Assembly (NCBI GenBank): GCA_001804815.1
Contig: MHBI01000065.1
Location: 27,337-91,336, forward strand
Length of the DNA: 64,000 nt
Source of the DNA: Lentisphaerae bacterium GWF2_50_93
Lineage (GTDB): Bacteria > Verrucomicrobiota > Lentisphaeria > Victivallales > GWF2-50-93
Reading direction: 5' to 3'
A program made the position numbers and the translations under genes. Of this stretch, positions 28,189-36,274 are shown one piece after another; positions within the stretch are counted from its first letter, which is position 1, and each line of letters begins with the position of its first letter. The notes below the pieces were generated by a model, which was given only the letters and a program-made list of their open reading frames with translations, was not told where the DNA came from and searched no databases.

Positions 28189-28402
28189 GAAGATTCATTG
28201 ATGCCCTCCTGCCAAGCTTGTCGTAGGAGTAATTTACACGTGCATTAGGAATATACGAGACGCTTGATAATGCAAGAGTTGGGCAGGGCCGGATTAAAAG
28301 ACAGAATGGTGTTTGCACCGCTGCCGTATGGGGTTTTCTTGAAATCCATTCAGCTTCCGCCTATATTGCCATCCGATAAAAATCAGGAAGGGGAGTTGAA
28401 AT

Positions 28403-30091
28403 ATGAAATTAATGAAACTTGTCGTGATGCAGGCGGTGGCATTTCTTGCCTCCGCATCGTTCCTTGGAGCTGCGGATCTCTACGTGAAGGCCGGTTCCAG
28501 CGGAAACGGCACAAAGGATTCTCCGTTCGGAGATCTCTGGCAGGCGGTTGACAGCGCAAAACGGGGTGACATAATCCACGTTGCGGCGGGAACCTACAAC
28601 GGAAAGGGCGGCAGCGGGAATTTCACGATAAAGACTCCGAATCTTACTATTGTCGGCGGATACGACCAAAATTTCTCGGCGCGTGATCCTTTCAAGAATC
28701 TGACAATACTTGAGAGGGCAAAGGATTACAAGGGTGACTTCACCGGACTCGGAGACGGGATCATCGAAGGCAAGCAGGGAGCCGACCATGGTGGACTCGT
28801 CGTAGACGGATTGGTCCTGAATTCCGCATCCAGGAATTCATATTACGACGATGGCAAGATCAACGCCAAGGATTCCTGGAACGGCGCCTTGTTCAAGACA
28901 AACGGAAAGAATATCAAGATCAGGAACTGCATCCTCATAAATCCCTATGGTGAAGGCATAGCATGTACATGGCAGGGGACTGATAACGAAGTAAGCAACA
29001 ATTTCATCCTTAATACATTCTATTGTGCAATTTCCATGCGGTCGGCCCAGCCTGAAAGCGTCATTAAGGTTACGAACAACACAATAGCGTTCTGCTGGTT
29101 CCAGCCGAGCAAGGGCGGAGGAATGTGCCTGTTTGTCGGCAGCAAGGGCAAGACCATAATGGAAAACAATATTTTTGCATTTGCCCAGACTGAAGACGGG
29201 GAGGCGGGATTTGCCGTCAGCAACACTTTTGGAAACGAGGACACTGTGATGAAGAACAATGTATTCTTCCTGTGCCAGGGCGGGTATTACAAGTTCATGG
29301 ATGCCGACAAGAAGAACCTACTTCTTTGGAAGCCTGAAGAGTTAAAGCAGCTGAACGCCAAGTGTGATGATTTCATGCTTGAGAAGGCTGAAGGCAATGC
29401 CGAGGTGGATCCGAAGATGATGCCCGACAAGGACTACTATGAGAAATTCTCGAATTTCGTGGCTTCAAAACCCGGAAAGCTGAACATGGATTTCATGAAT
29501 GAATGGCGCAGGAGCGTAGGGCTGCCTCTTCAGGCGGAACCAGGTTCGCCGAGGAAAAACTGGGGGATGGAATATCCTTTGAAGAAAGTCGTTCCGGACC
29601 TGGTGTCGAAGCTTCCCGGAAAAGGTGTGCAGATAGCCGGACCGTTCCAGGAATACAAGGGTGCGGCGGCGGAAGCTGGCAAGCCCGGGGAGCCTGCGGC
29701 CAAGGCCAATGCGAACGTGGAATACAAGGCTGTTGAGTTTGATACGTTCAAGAAAGGCGCTCCGGAATCGAAGGCCTATGCCTCTGCACCGGTCTCATTC
29801 AAGGCTGGAATTGGCGAGAAGAAGACCAATTTCCTGCTCAAGGATGCGCCGAATTCCGATTATACCTGCGTTGAGCTTACCAAGCCCGGCGAATCATATC
29901 CTACGAGAAATTACGTGTATGGATATATCCTCAAGGGTACCGATGCCGACAAGGAATGGGAGAAGCTCAGCAAGAAAAAGAGCAATATAAACAAGGAAGG
30001 CGGCATTTCCGTAAAAGGAAAAGCTTCTTATATTGGCAACGAGAGCTATTCATATACTACTGCAATAATCATTGACGAAATAGTTAAATAA
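28403..30091 (+). CDS. Exported right-handed beta-helix protein
   Basis: 562 residues with a signal peptide ending about residue 23 (LGAAD). DLYVKAGSSGNGTKDSPFGDLWQAVDSAKRGDIIHVAAGTYNG is the usual opening of pectate-lyase-like/DUF1565-type beta-helix proteins; many NN/NC ladder turns (IRNCILIN, VSNNFIL, VTNNTIAF, MENNIFAF, MKNNVFFL) follow to about residue 300. The last 130 residues are a separate domain with no recognised family. It probably binds or cleaves a polysaccharide; no catalytic residues can be named. GGAAGGGG precedes the ATG. Next is a small exported protein on the same strand. Confidence 0.8.
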   Translation: MKLMKLVVMQAVAFLASASFLGAADLYVKAGSSGNGTKDSPFGDLWQAVDSAKRGDIIHVAAGTYNGKGGSGNFTIKTPNLTIVGGYDQNFSARDPFKNLTILERAKDYKGDFTGLGDGIIEGKQGADHGGLVVDGLVLNSASRNSYYDDGKINAKDSWNGALFKTNGKNIKIRNCILINPYGEGIACTWQGTDNEVSNNFILNTFYCAISMRSAQPESVIKVTNNTIAFCWFQPSKGGGMCLFVGSKGKTIMENNIFAFAQTEDGEAGFAVSNTFGNEDTVMKNNVFFLCQGGYYKFMDADKKNLLLWKPEELKQLNAKCDDFMLEKAEGNAEVDPKMMPDKDYYEKFSNFVASKPGKLNMDFMNEWRRSVGLPLQAEPGSPRKNWGMEYPLKKVVPDLVSKLPGKGVQIAGPFQEYKGAAAEAGKPGEPAAKANANVEYKAVEFDTFKKGAPESKAYASAPVSFKAGIGEKKTNFLLKDAPNSDYTCVELTKPGESYPTRNYVYGYILKGTDADKEWEKLSKKKSNINKEGGISVKGKASYIGNESYSYTTAIIIDEIVK

Positions 30092-30253
30092 TTGAGCCAG
30101 CTGTAGTTTGCGAGATTAAGGTTGGGATGGCCCGAGTTTATCCCGATCCTGAAAGGCATCGGGAAGCCGTCCGGTTTAAGACGGCGCTTTCGGAGAAAAC
30201 GCCCTACCTTCGCGAATTCCGCAATTGGCTCAAAAACAAAAGGGAGAGAAGAA

Positions 30254-30724
30254 ATGAAGTTGAAAATGCTGATGACCGCCGTGACGATGCTCGCTGTTAC
30301 CGGAGTCTATGCCCAGTTTGGAATCGGGGATCTCATCAAGAAGGATGCAAAACCCGAGGCGAAGAAGGAAGATGCGAAGGTCGCAGGAGCCAGCACGGCT
30401 CTTCCTTTTGGTGTGAAGATTGGCGGACAACAGGCCGCAGCAAAAGGCGATGCGAGTTTCGCAACTGTTGAACAGGCAGTCGCCGACAATGCCGAACTTG
30501 AAGTGGCTGTCGACAAGCCGGAAATGGTCATCATCAATGTTTTTCCATCGGATGAGAAAGGCAATGCCAAGGAAGGCGCCGCCGCCATCATCATAATGTT
30601 CCAGAAGACCAACAAGGGAACGATTGACCAGACGATCGACAAGAAGAAGATCCCTGCCGGAACATACCTGATGAACATCGTTGCCGGAGACAAGACATCC
30701 AGGCTCGTTTTCAAGATAAAATAG
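30254..30724 (+). CDS. Small exported protein of unknown function
   Basis: 156 residues from the ATG at 30254, preceded by GGGAG at seven bases and starting a clear signal peptide (1-20, ending VYA). A longer frame to 30122 would put the signal in mid-protein and is rejected. After a Lys/Ala/Glu-rich linker (30-45), residues about 70-156 look like a single beta-sandwich ending in SRLVFKIK. No family recognised. The 160-bp leader between this gene and the beta-helix gene has a hairpin with CCCGAT / ATCGGG arms (30142-30163). A strong terminator follows. Confidence 0.7.
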   Translation: MKLKMLMTAVTMLAVTGVYAQFGIGDLIKKDAKPEAKKEDAKVAGASTALPFGVKIGGQQAAAKGDASFATVEQAVADNAELEVAVDKPEMVIINVFPSDEKGNAKEGAAAIIIMFQKTNKGTIDQTIDKKKIPAGTYLMNIVAGDKTSRLVFKIK

Positions 30725-30737
30725 GTTTCGATATATG

Positions 30738-30773
30738 AAAAAGGCAGTCCAGTTTTTCTGGACTGCCTTTTTT
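30738..30773 (+). terminator. Intrinsic terminator
   Basis: Arms AAGGCAGTCCAG and CTGGACTGCCTT with a T-rich loop and a downstream T run; ends the transcript of the small exported protein. Confidence 0.92.
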
Positions 30774-30876
30774 AATCAGCCTGTAAGAAACCTTTCCTAT
30801 GCTGAAGCGTGAATTTGAAAAGGTCATCGACACCGGTTAAATTACGCTAAAGGGAATGTGAAACCCGGAGGTCATC

Positions 30877-32442
30877 ATGGCTGAAGACGGGAAAAATGAA
30901 CAAATCCAGGCTGATGGGCAGAATGCATCTGTAGCCGATATAGTGCTTTTTGTAAAGAACCTCTGCCTCACGTATTCCCAGCTCGCCTATTACCCGCCGA
31001 CCCATCCCGTTACAATAAAACAGATGCAGGAGGCGTGGAAGGAACTCCAGCCGGTCTTTGAAAAGTTCGGTGATGTCAACATCTCCCTTACTGAAGGCAA
31101 GCTGCTTTTCTTTGGCATGCCAGTTGAAGAGAGAAATCCCGCAGTTTCAAAGTTCTCAAAGCATTTCGAGCAGCTACACATCCACAGCATAAAGTTCAAG
31201 AAAGGACTGACCAACGAGGAGTTCGTCACCTTCTTCACGTTCTTCTGCAAGGATCCCCAGGCTATTGCCGATGCCGGCGGCGTGGACGCGATCATAAGGG
31301 AGAAGAATCTGAATCACATCACTTTCAATACCGCCGTATACAGGGTGATCAACGAGGACGAGAAAGTAGTGAACAAGTCCGCGGTATTCTCCAGCACGGC
31401 AAGCACGGAGATGGATTCGAAGACCGAGATGCTCAGATACTTCCTCAACAAGATGATGGAGAAGTCCGAGGACCAGAAGGAGCTCATGGACGAGATCAAG
31501 AACGATCCCGAGAAGATGGCGGGTCAGATCGTCAAGCTCATTGAGCATCTTGGAACAGATGGTCAGTACGACAAGGATTCGATGGTTGAAGCTTTGCTGC
31601 ACAACATCCAGATGGTGTCGGATACCATGTCGAAGAAGGATTCTTCCGCCACGGAGGAGCATGAGACGATAGGTGGCGCGATGATGTCCCTTGAGAACGA
31701 GCTGAAACGGAAATCGAAGAACCTTTCATCCGGAGCTTCCGTGCGTTTCATAAAGAAGATTACGGATGTCATCTCGTCATACACGGACAAGGCGAAGGCC
31801 GACAAGGTCATCGGGGAATATCTGAGCCACGAGAAATCCCTCAAGGCGGCCGAACAGATGATGAAGGAGGTCTCCATAGGTTCAAGCGCGGACCAGCGCA
31901 TCCTCGCCAGGCTCAAGGAGCTTGTCAAGGAGAAAGGCATGCAGGAGGACGAGCTCATAGCCCATCTCGAACAGAACATTGCCGCAAAGAAACCGAAGAG
32001 GCAGATAAGCAGGACCTTCCATCCGCTCGCGGAACGCATCGAGCATGAGCTTGACTCGGACTTCAAGGAAATGAAGGCCGACGACAAGAAAAAACTCCTG
32101 GATTACCTGAACAACGTGTATGTAAGGGAGACGAAGAAGCTTGAGGACAAGGCCGACGATCTCCAGCATGAGCTCGAAGACATACAGGAGGATGTCGAGG
32201 ATGCTTTCGATGACACCAATATCGGATTCATACTTGTCGACAGGAAACAGAATGTCTGTTCTCTCGAGCATGGCGACAAGCTGCCGTTCAGGCTTAAGCT
32301 CAATGAGCCTCTGCCTGCGGAGCTTCTGGGCCTTATTGAGAAGAACAGGGATTCGGAATCGTTCCAGATAGGCGACACCACTGTGATGCATGTCGGCAGG
32401 ACTTCCGAGAACCACCTCAAGTCAATCCTGTTCCAGTTTTAA
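30877..32442 (+). CDS. Large cytoplasmic protein of unknown function
   Basis: 521 residues, no signal or membrane segment. The N-terminal 130 residues (LCLTYSQLAYYPPTHPVTIKQM, then NISLTEGKLLFFG and SIKFKKGLTNEEFVTFFTFF) match a pattern I know from the start of some HD-GYP and HEAT-repeat proteins in deltaproteobacteria and PVC bacteria, where HP, a short strand set and a helix alternate; its role there is not established. The middle is charged and helical, and residues about 400-450 (KKLEDKADDLQHELEDIQEDVEDAF) form a coiled coil. The last 60 residues are strand-rich. GGAGG precedes the ATG. The stop directly abuts a REP element. Confidence 0.65.
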   Translation: MAEDGKNEQIQADGQNASVADIVLFVKNLCLTYSQLAYYPPTHPVTIKQMQEAWKELQPVFEKFGDVNISLTEGKLLFFGMPVEERNPAVSKFSKHFEQLHIHSIKFKKGLTNEEFVTFFTFFCKDPQAIADAGGVDAIIREKNLNHITFNTAVYRVINEDEKVVNKSAVFSSTASTEMDSKTEMLRYFLNKMMEKSEDQKELMDEIKNDPEKMAGQIVKLIEHLGTDGQYDKDSMVEALLHNIQMVSDTMSKKDSSATEEHETIGGAMMSLENELKRKSKNLSSGASVRFIKKITDVISSYTDKAKADKVIGEYLSHEKSLKAAEQMMKEVSIGSSADQRILARLKELVKEKGMQEDELIAHLEQNIAAKKPKRQISRTFHPLAERIEHELDSDFKEMKADDKKKLLDYLNNVYVRETKKLEDKADDLQHELEDIQEDVEDAFDDTNIGFILVDRKQNVCSLEHGDKLPFRLKLNEPLPAELLGLIEKNRDSESFQIGDTTVMHVGRTSENHLKSILFQF

Positions 32443-32496
32443 AGTAGGGACGGGCTTTAGCCCTGTCCCAGAAGAACGCGCAAACATGCGCTACTA
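32441..32496. repeat. REP type A hairpin paired with an inverted type B hairpin
   Basis: AAAGTAGGGA foot and hairpin 32447-32469 (GGGACGGGC / GCCCTGTCCC), followed by GCGC arms at 32478-32491 and CTACTACGAG, which on the minus strand is a copy of the TGCTCGTAGT family. Confidence 0.75.
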
Positions 32497-32545
32497 CGAG
32501 CATAATCACTTTGTCTGAATCCAATTCTATGTCAGACAAGTTCGA

Positions 32546-32596
32546 TTGGCGGTTTCCCAAAGTCATTCGTCATTGCAGGCAAACCGCCATACTGTC
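32546..32596. repeat. Degenerate REP-like palindrome
   Basis: GGCGGTTT (32548-32555) and AAACCGCC (32581-32588) flank 25 bases, with CATACTG on the right as in the type C REP pairs. Confidence 0.5.
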
Positions 32597-35035
32597 CTAC
32601 CAGGATATCAGCAGTTCGCCGGTGATGCCTTTGAGATCCAGATGCTTTCCGTTTTTATCATCCATGATTTCAAACTTCTGGAATTTTCCGACTAGGAACG
32701 GATATACAGGATCAAGGAGCATCTTGATGTTTTTCTCTGAGCCGGGCTCGTGATAGAACCTTACAGTTGCATTCTTTAGTCCTGACAATCTTATCCGGCG
32801 TTTCAAGCCATGATATTCAGCCGTTTGCTCTGCGCAGACGACCCGTCCGGATTCTTCCTGCTCGATGAAGACCCTGCATTCCCTGTGCCAGCTCTTCGGC
32901 ATGTTGTATGAGGCCGCTCCGTTTTCGACAATGGTCTCAGTGCCCGTGAATAGCGGAATCCCCTGCGGCATCCGCAATTTAATTCCGGCAGTCATGTCAG
33001 GCACAAACCCTGAGAAATAGAATCCGTTTGTATGGCGCGCTATCATTGTTATTGGATCCCTGCCACCCCAGGAATATTTGCCATAGCCGATGTCATATCC
33101 GAAATCGTGCAGCATCATCCTTGGCAGGATTTCACAATAAAAGTTTTTTTCCGGATCCATCGGTGTCAGGAGATGTCCGCCAGAAGATGCTGTGCCAGAT
33201 ACCGTTCCCCTGAGCCACGAGATCCTTCCACCATTCCAGCCTTTTTCAGAACGCAACAGGGCTATGATTCTCGACTGGCTTCCCTGCGACGCTTTTGCAA
33301 TTATTTTTGTGCTATTGTCATTCTTGTCGGCAAGGACTGTCTCAATCCCGCCTCCGGATACAATTGCATTATGGACAAAAACGTCTGGTATGGATCCTGT
33401 CTTGAAAGTATCCTGGACACCCTCGATTTTCATCTTGAATTCTCCCTCGAGAGACGGGCCGGCTTTCAGATTCAGCAGACTCCTGATCTCAGCGCAGGCG
33501 TTTGCTACCGGACCGTAGAGGATAACCTTCCCTCCGTTTTTTGCGAAGTTCGCAAGCGCGGCTGCGCATTTCGCAGAAACTGCGGCCGCAGGAGCGGCAA
33601 GGATCGATTCCTTGAACAGTTCCGGCTTCTTCCTTATCGCCTTCATGAAGTTTGTCGTGCTGATGACGGTATTGATAGGAAATCCCTGGTTGATGGCACC
33701 ACAGATGAACCAGTCGCCAAAGAATATTTCATCAAGACGTTTTCCTTCTGCAACCATGTCATGGTATTCGTCGAATGGATATACCCAGACGACAGGGCTC
33801 GGCGCATCTGGGGCATGTCTGATCGCCTCAAGCAGGTGGGGAATGACTTCATTCGGCACCTGCTCCGGCATTTCCCCGTACGAATTGTCGACCGTCAGAA
33901 GTGATAGCCTGTCCGGATTAAATATTTTGCCGTCACCGTCGATTCTCGACACTGCGAGTGGAAGATAGATGTCGTGAGACTCCCTGTTATAGCGGTCGAG
34001 CCAGGGGCTGTTCCTGAACCAGGGGTCATGCGTGTAGAACCTGTAGATATATGATTTGTCCGGTAGATCCGCGATATGGGACATCCAGCCGCCGATCTCG
34101 ATTCCGAAGTCGCCGTTCAAAGCAGCCCAGGGTGAGTTCGGCGGTGGCTGGGGCTTGAACTCCTTATAGATTTCCCTAATCGGTACCGCGTCTGATGAGA
34201 GATCCGTGCCGGAAGGGAAATTGCTGCCCCTGGTCTGTACAGGATATTTGCATTCCTTTGTGAAATCCCGCCAGAAATTCAAAACCTTCTCACGGGTTTC
34301 CGGAGCTTTCTCAGGACTGAACTTGAATCCATCAAAAAGAGCCCCCCTGTATGCCCATGTCTCGAGACCGAACCCGAATCCGTTCGAAAGCCATATGGCG
34401 TCAAACCCCATATCATCCATAAAGCACTGTGACTGCTTTCCGAGATAAGTTCCCAGGCTGATTCCCTGAGGTATGCCTTTTGGGAAAGCTGCATAGGATT
34501 TGCTGTCGGCGTTCAAGGTTGCGTAACAGCAGACGAAGCTTTTCGCGCCCATAGTCTTGGCCATGCATATTTCCTCGTGTCTCTTGTATTTGAAATCGGA
34601 CTTCGCGAATTCCGGACCAGGATCGAAGGTGGCTATCAGATTTATCGGCTTGCCGGAGACTTTCTTTCCGTATGTTTTGATTTTTGAGATCAGGCTTTTC
34701 AACCAGCGGTAGGTGAATTCAGGGGGATTCTCGATGTAGGGCAGCGGTTTTCTGTGAATGCCAATCCCCTCCGGATCATTGGGGTCTGGGTCATGCCATC
34801 TCGGATTTGCGACACCAATGTATTTCGCCCATTCGAAGTTATCGTCCAGATTGCCTGAATATTCGAGAATCTCGGAACCGTCAGACGCCCATAGAAGTAT
34901 TGAGATGCCGTCCGCATCCTTGTAAAGAGGGCGCCATTGCTCGAAAAGGGTTTCAAGGACTTTGTCGACAGTTTTCTGACTTGCATCCCTGAAAGGCTTC
35001 AGGCTCATCTCGAGAGTGACTGCGGATATTTTCAT
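32597..35035 (-). CDS. Large cytoplasmic glycoside-hydrolase-like protein, family not recognised
   Basis: 812 residues from the ATG at 35035 (AAAGG upstream). No signal peptide. The first 350 residues look like a TIM barrel (GISILLWASDGSEILEYSG, INLIATFDPGPEFA, FDAIWLSNGFGFGLE, IEIGGWMSHIADLP). A central stretch around NGGKVILYGPVANACAEI resembles the glutamine-amidotransferase-like domain of GH42 enzymes, and the C-terminal 200 residues are strand-rich. This domain order recalls GH42-type galactosidases, but I cannot name catalytic residues or a family. An IclR regulator gene lies directly upstream on the same strand, with a REP pair between, so it is probably the regulator's target. Confidence 0.7.
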   Translation of the reverse strand: MKISAVTLEMSLKPFRDASQKTVDKVLETLFEQWRPLYKDADGISILLWASDGSEILEYSGNLDDNFEWAKYIGVANPRWHDPDPNDPEGIGIHRKPLPYIENPPEFTYRWLKSLISKIKTYGKKVSGKPINLIATFDPGPEFAKSDFKYKRHEEICMAKTMGAKSFVCCYATLNADSKSYAAFPKGIPQGISLGTYLGKQSQCFMDDMGFDAIWLSNGFGFGLETWAYRGALFDGFKFSPEKAPETREKVLNFWRDFTKECKYPVQTRGSNFPSGTDLSSDAVPIREIYKEFKPQPPPNSPWAALNGDFGIEIGGWMSHIADLPDKSYIYRFYTHDPWFRNSPWLDRYNRESHDIYLPLAVSRIDGDGKIFNPDRLSLLTVDNSYGEMPEQVPNEVIPHLLEAIRHAPDAPSPVVWVYPFDEYHDMVAEGKRLDEIFFGDWFICGAINQGFPINTVISTTNFMKAIRKKPELFKESILAAPAAAVSAKCAAALANFAKNGGKVILYGPVANACAEIRSLLNLKAGPSLEGEFKMKIEGVQDTFKTGSIPDVFVHNAIVSGGGIETVLADKNDNSTKIIAKASQGSQSRIIALLRSEKGWNGGRISWLRGTVSGTASSGGHLLTPMDPEKNFYCEILPRMMLHDFGYDIGYGKYSWGGRDPITMIARHTNGFYFSGFVPDMTAGIKLRMPQGIPLFTGTETIVENGAASYNMPKSWHRECRVFIEQEESGRVVCAEQTAEYHGLKRRIRLSGLKNATVRFYHEPGSEKNIKMLLDPVYPFLVGKFQKFEIMDDKNGKHLDLKGITGELLISW

Positions 35036-35115
35036 GGTATAAGAACCTTTCACATATACTTATTTAAAGAATAAATAGAAATACAATTTCTCATTCATTG
35101 GTACAGTTTTTTCTT

Positions 35116-35173
35116 AAAGTATGTCGGGTTTTAACCCGACGATTAATTGGCGGTTTAAAAACCGCCTTACTTT
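35116..35173. repeat. Paired REP element, type C
   Basis: Ends AAAGTATG and CTTACTTT; hairpins GTCGGG..CCCGAC and GGCGGTTT..AAACCGCC. Lies between the IclR gene stop and the next gene start. Confidence 0.9.
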
Positions 35174-35178
35174 TGGAG

Positions 35179-35910
35179 TTAAATTCCTTTTAATGTATCA
35201 TTGATCTTTTTGGCTGAATTCAGCATCCGGGAAATTATCTGGGATTTGATTTCATCGGAAAATCTCGTCAAAGGAATGCTCCAGCCGATTGAAAGGACCG
35301 CCTTTCCGGAGGCGTCGAACGCGGGAGCGCCGTAAGCGGCGACGCCACTGCCGTTCAGGTTGATCGCCTCGGCATATCCTTTCTCCTTGATGTCCTTCAA
35401 TATTAACAGGAATTCCTTCTTGTCCTTTATGTCGGAATGATTGCTGATGTAGTTCGAAAGGAATTCCTGGCTCTGGTATGAGAGCAGGGCCAGTCCGGAA
35501 GCTGTGACGTGTGGATTTGGAATTATCCGCCTGTTGGGCGGTGCAACGGAAAGTTCCTTTGTGGACTGTCGCCAGTATACACTCAAAACGACGCCTCTCT
35601 CCATTGTGATTGCAACGGTTGTTTCGTTGAACTCATCGAAGATCTCATCGATATAAGGTTTTGCGAATTCCGCAATCTTGTCCGGAAGGTCTACCGCATT
35701 TCCGAGGAGTACGGCGGAGATTCCGATCTTGTAGCGACGGCTGTTCTCATCGAAGTCCAGATAGCCTGATTTCTGCATCGTCTTGAGGAGTTGCTGCGCA
35801 GTTGCTGGATTGATTCCGGTGAGTCTGGCAAGTTCACGGACGCCCGTCCAGTCGCCCTGTGCGGCGACCGCGTTCAACAGCTTGAATGCTTTTTCTACTG
35901 AGTGTATCAT
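35179..35910 (-). CDS. IclR-family transcriptional regulator
   Basis: 243 residues from the ATG at 35910 (MIHSVEKAFKLL is the standard IclR opening). Longer frames reach back into the promoter and operator and are rejected. The winged helix-turn-helix covers about 1-65 (GVRELARLTGINPATAQQLLKTMQKSGYL), and the effector domain about 75-243 ends in the ligand-pocket block GVAAYGAPAFDASGKAVLSIGWSIP. It probably controls itself through the palindrome just upstream, and the neighbouring 812-residue enzyme. Confidence 0.9.
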   Translation of the reverse strand: MIHSVEKAFKLLNAVAAQGDWTGVRELARLTGINPATAQQLLKTMQKSGYLDFDENSRRYKIGISAVLLGNAVDLPDKIAEFAKPYIDEIFDEFNETTVAITMERGVVLSVYWRQSTKELSVAPPNRRIIPNPHVTASGLALLSYQSQEFLSNYISNHSDIKDKKEFLLILKDIKEKGYAEAINLNGSGVAAYGAPAFDASGKAVLSIGWSIPLTRFSDEIKSQIISRMLNSAKKINDTLKGI

Positions 35911-35916
35911 GCGTTT

Positions 35917-35945
35917 CGTATAACAAAACAATGTTTTATAATACG
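35917..35945 (-). promoter_or_regulatory. Palindromic operator of the IclR gene
   Basis: Two 14-base arms, CGTATAACAAAACA and TGTTTTATAATACG, around one A; 12 of 14 positions pair. It lies between a TTGACA (35976-35971, minus strand) and the ATG at 35910, so a bound regulator would block transcription. Confidence 0.65.
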
Positions 35946-36014
35946 ATACAAATATGATGAATTTAGGCAATGTCAAGCTCGAAACGCAAAATAAACGATG
36001 AAGGGATGAAAATG

Positions 36015-36141
36015 GTAACCTTTAAACTGGATGTTTTGCCTTAAAAGTAGGGCGGTTTTTAAACCGCCAACCAAGTGTCGGTTTAAAACCCGACATACTT
36101 TCAAGGATAAATAGCCTCATCTTATCCAGCTTAACGGTTAC
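36015..36141. repeat. Paired REP element, type C, with extended flanks
   Basis: Core 36044-36101 (AAAGTAGG to CATACTTT; hairpins GGCGGTTT..AAACCGCC and GTCGG..CCGAC). Outside it, GTAACCTTTAAACTGGAT (left) and ATCCAGCTTAACGGTTAC (right) are an imperfect inverted repeat that extends the element to 127 bp. Confidence 0.8.
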
Positions 36142-36274
36142 GGAAAATGAATATGGAAAGATGGAAGCCGGGGCATGCACCTTGATTCTTCTTCATTTCC
36201 GGATTACTTTCATCATTTCAATTTTCATGGATTGTGATTTTAAACCGCAGCAGTTGAAACATTTGGAGATCCTT

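Noticed and set aside
30122..30253. N-terminal extension of the small exported protein
   Set aside because: It would place the signal peptide inside the protein; the ATG at 30254 has its own ribosome site.
33032..33904. 290-codon plus-strand ORF opposite the 812-residue gene
   Set aside because: Rich in Arg, Cys and His without any domain pattern, and fully inside a coherent minus-strand gene.
36161..36274. N-terminal extension of the CBM/beta-helix protein
   Set aside because: The frame is open, but the start at 36275 has a good GGAG site and begins the signal peptide.
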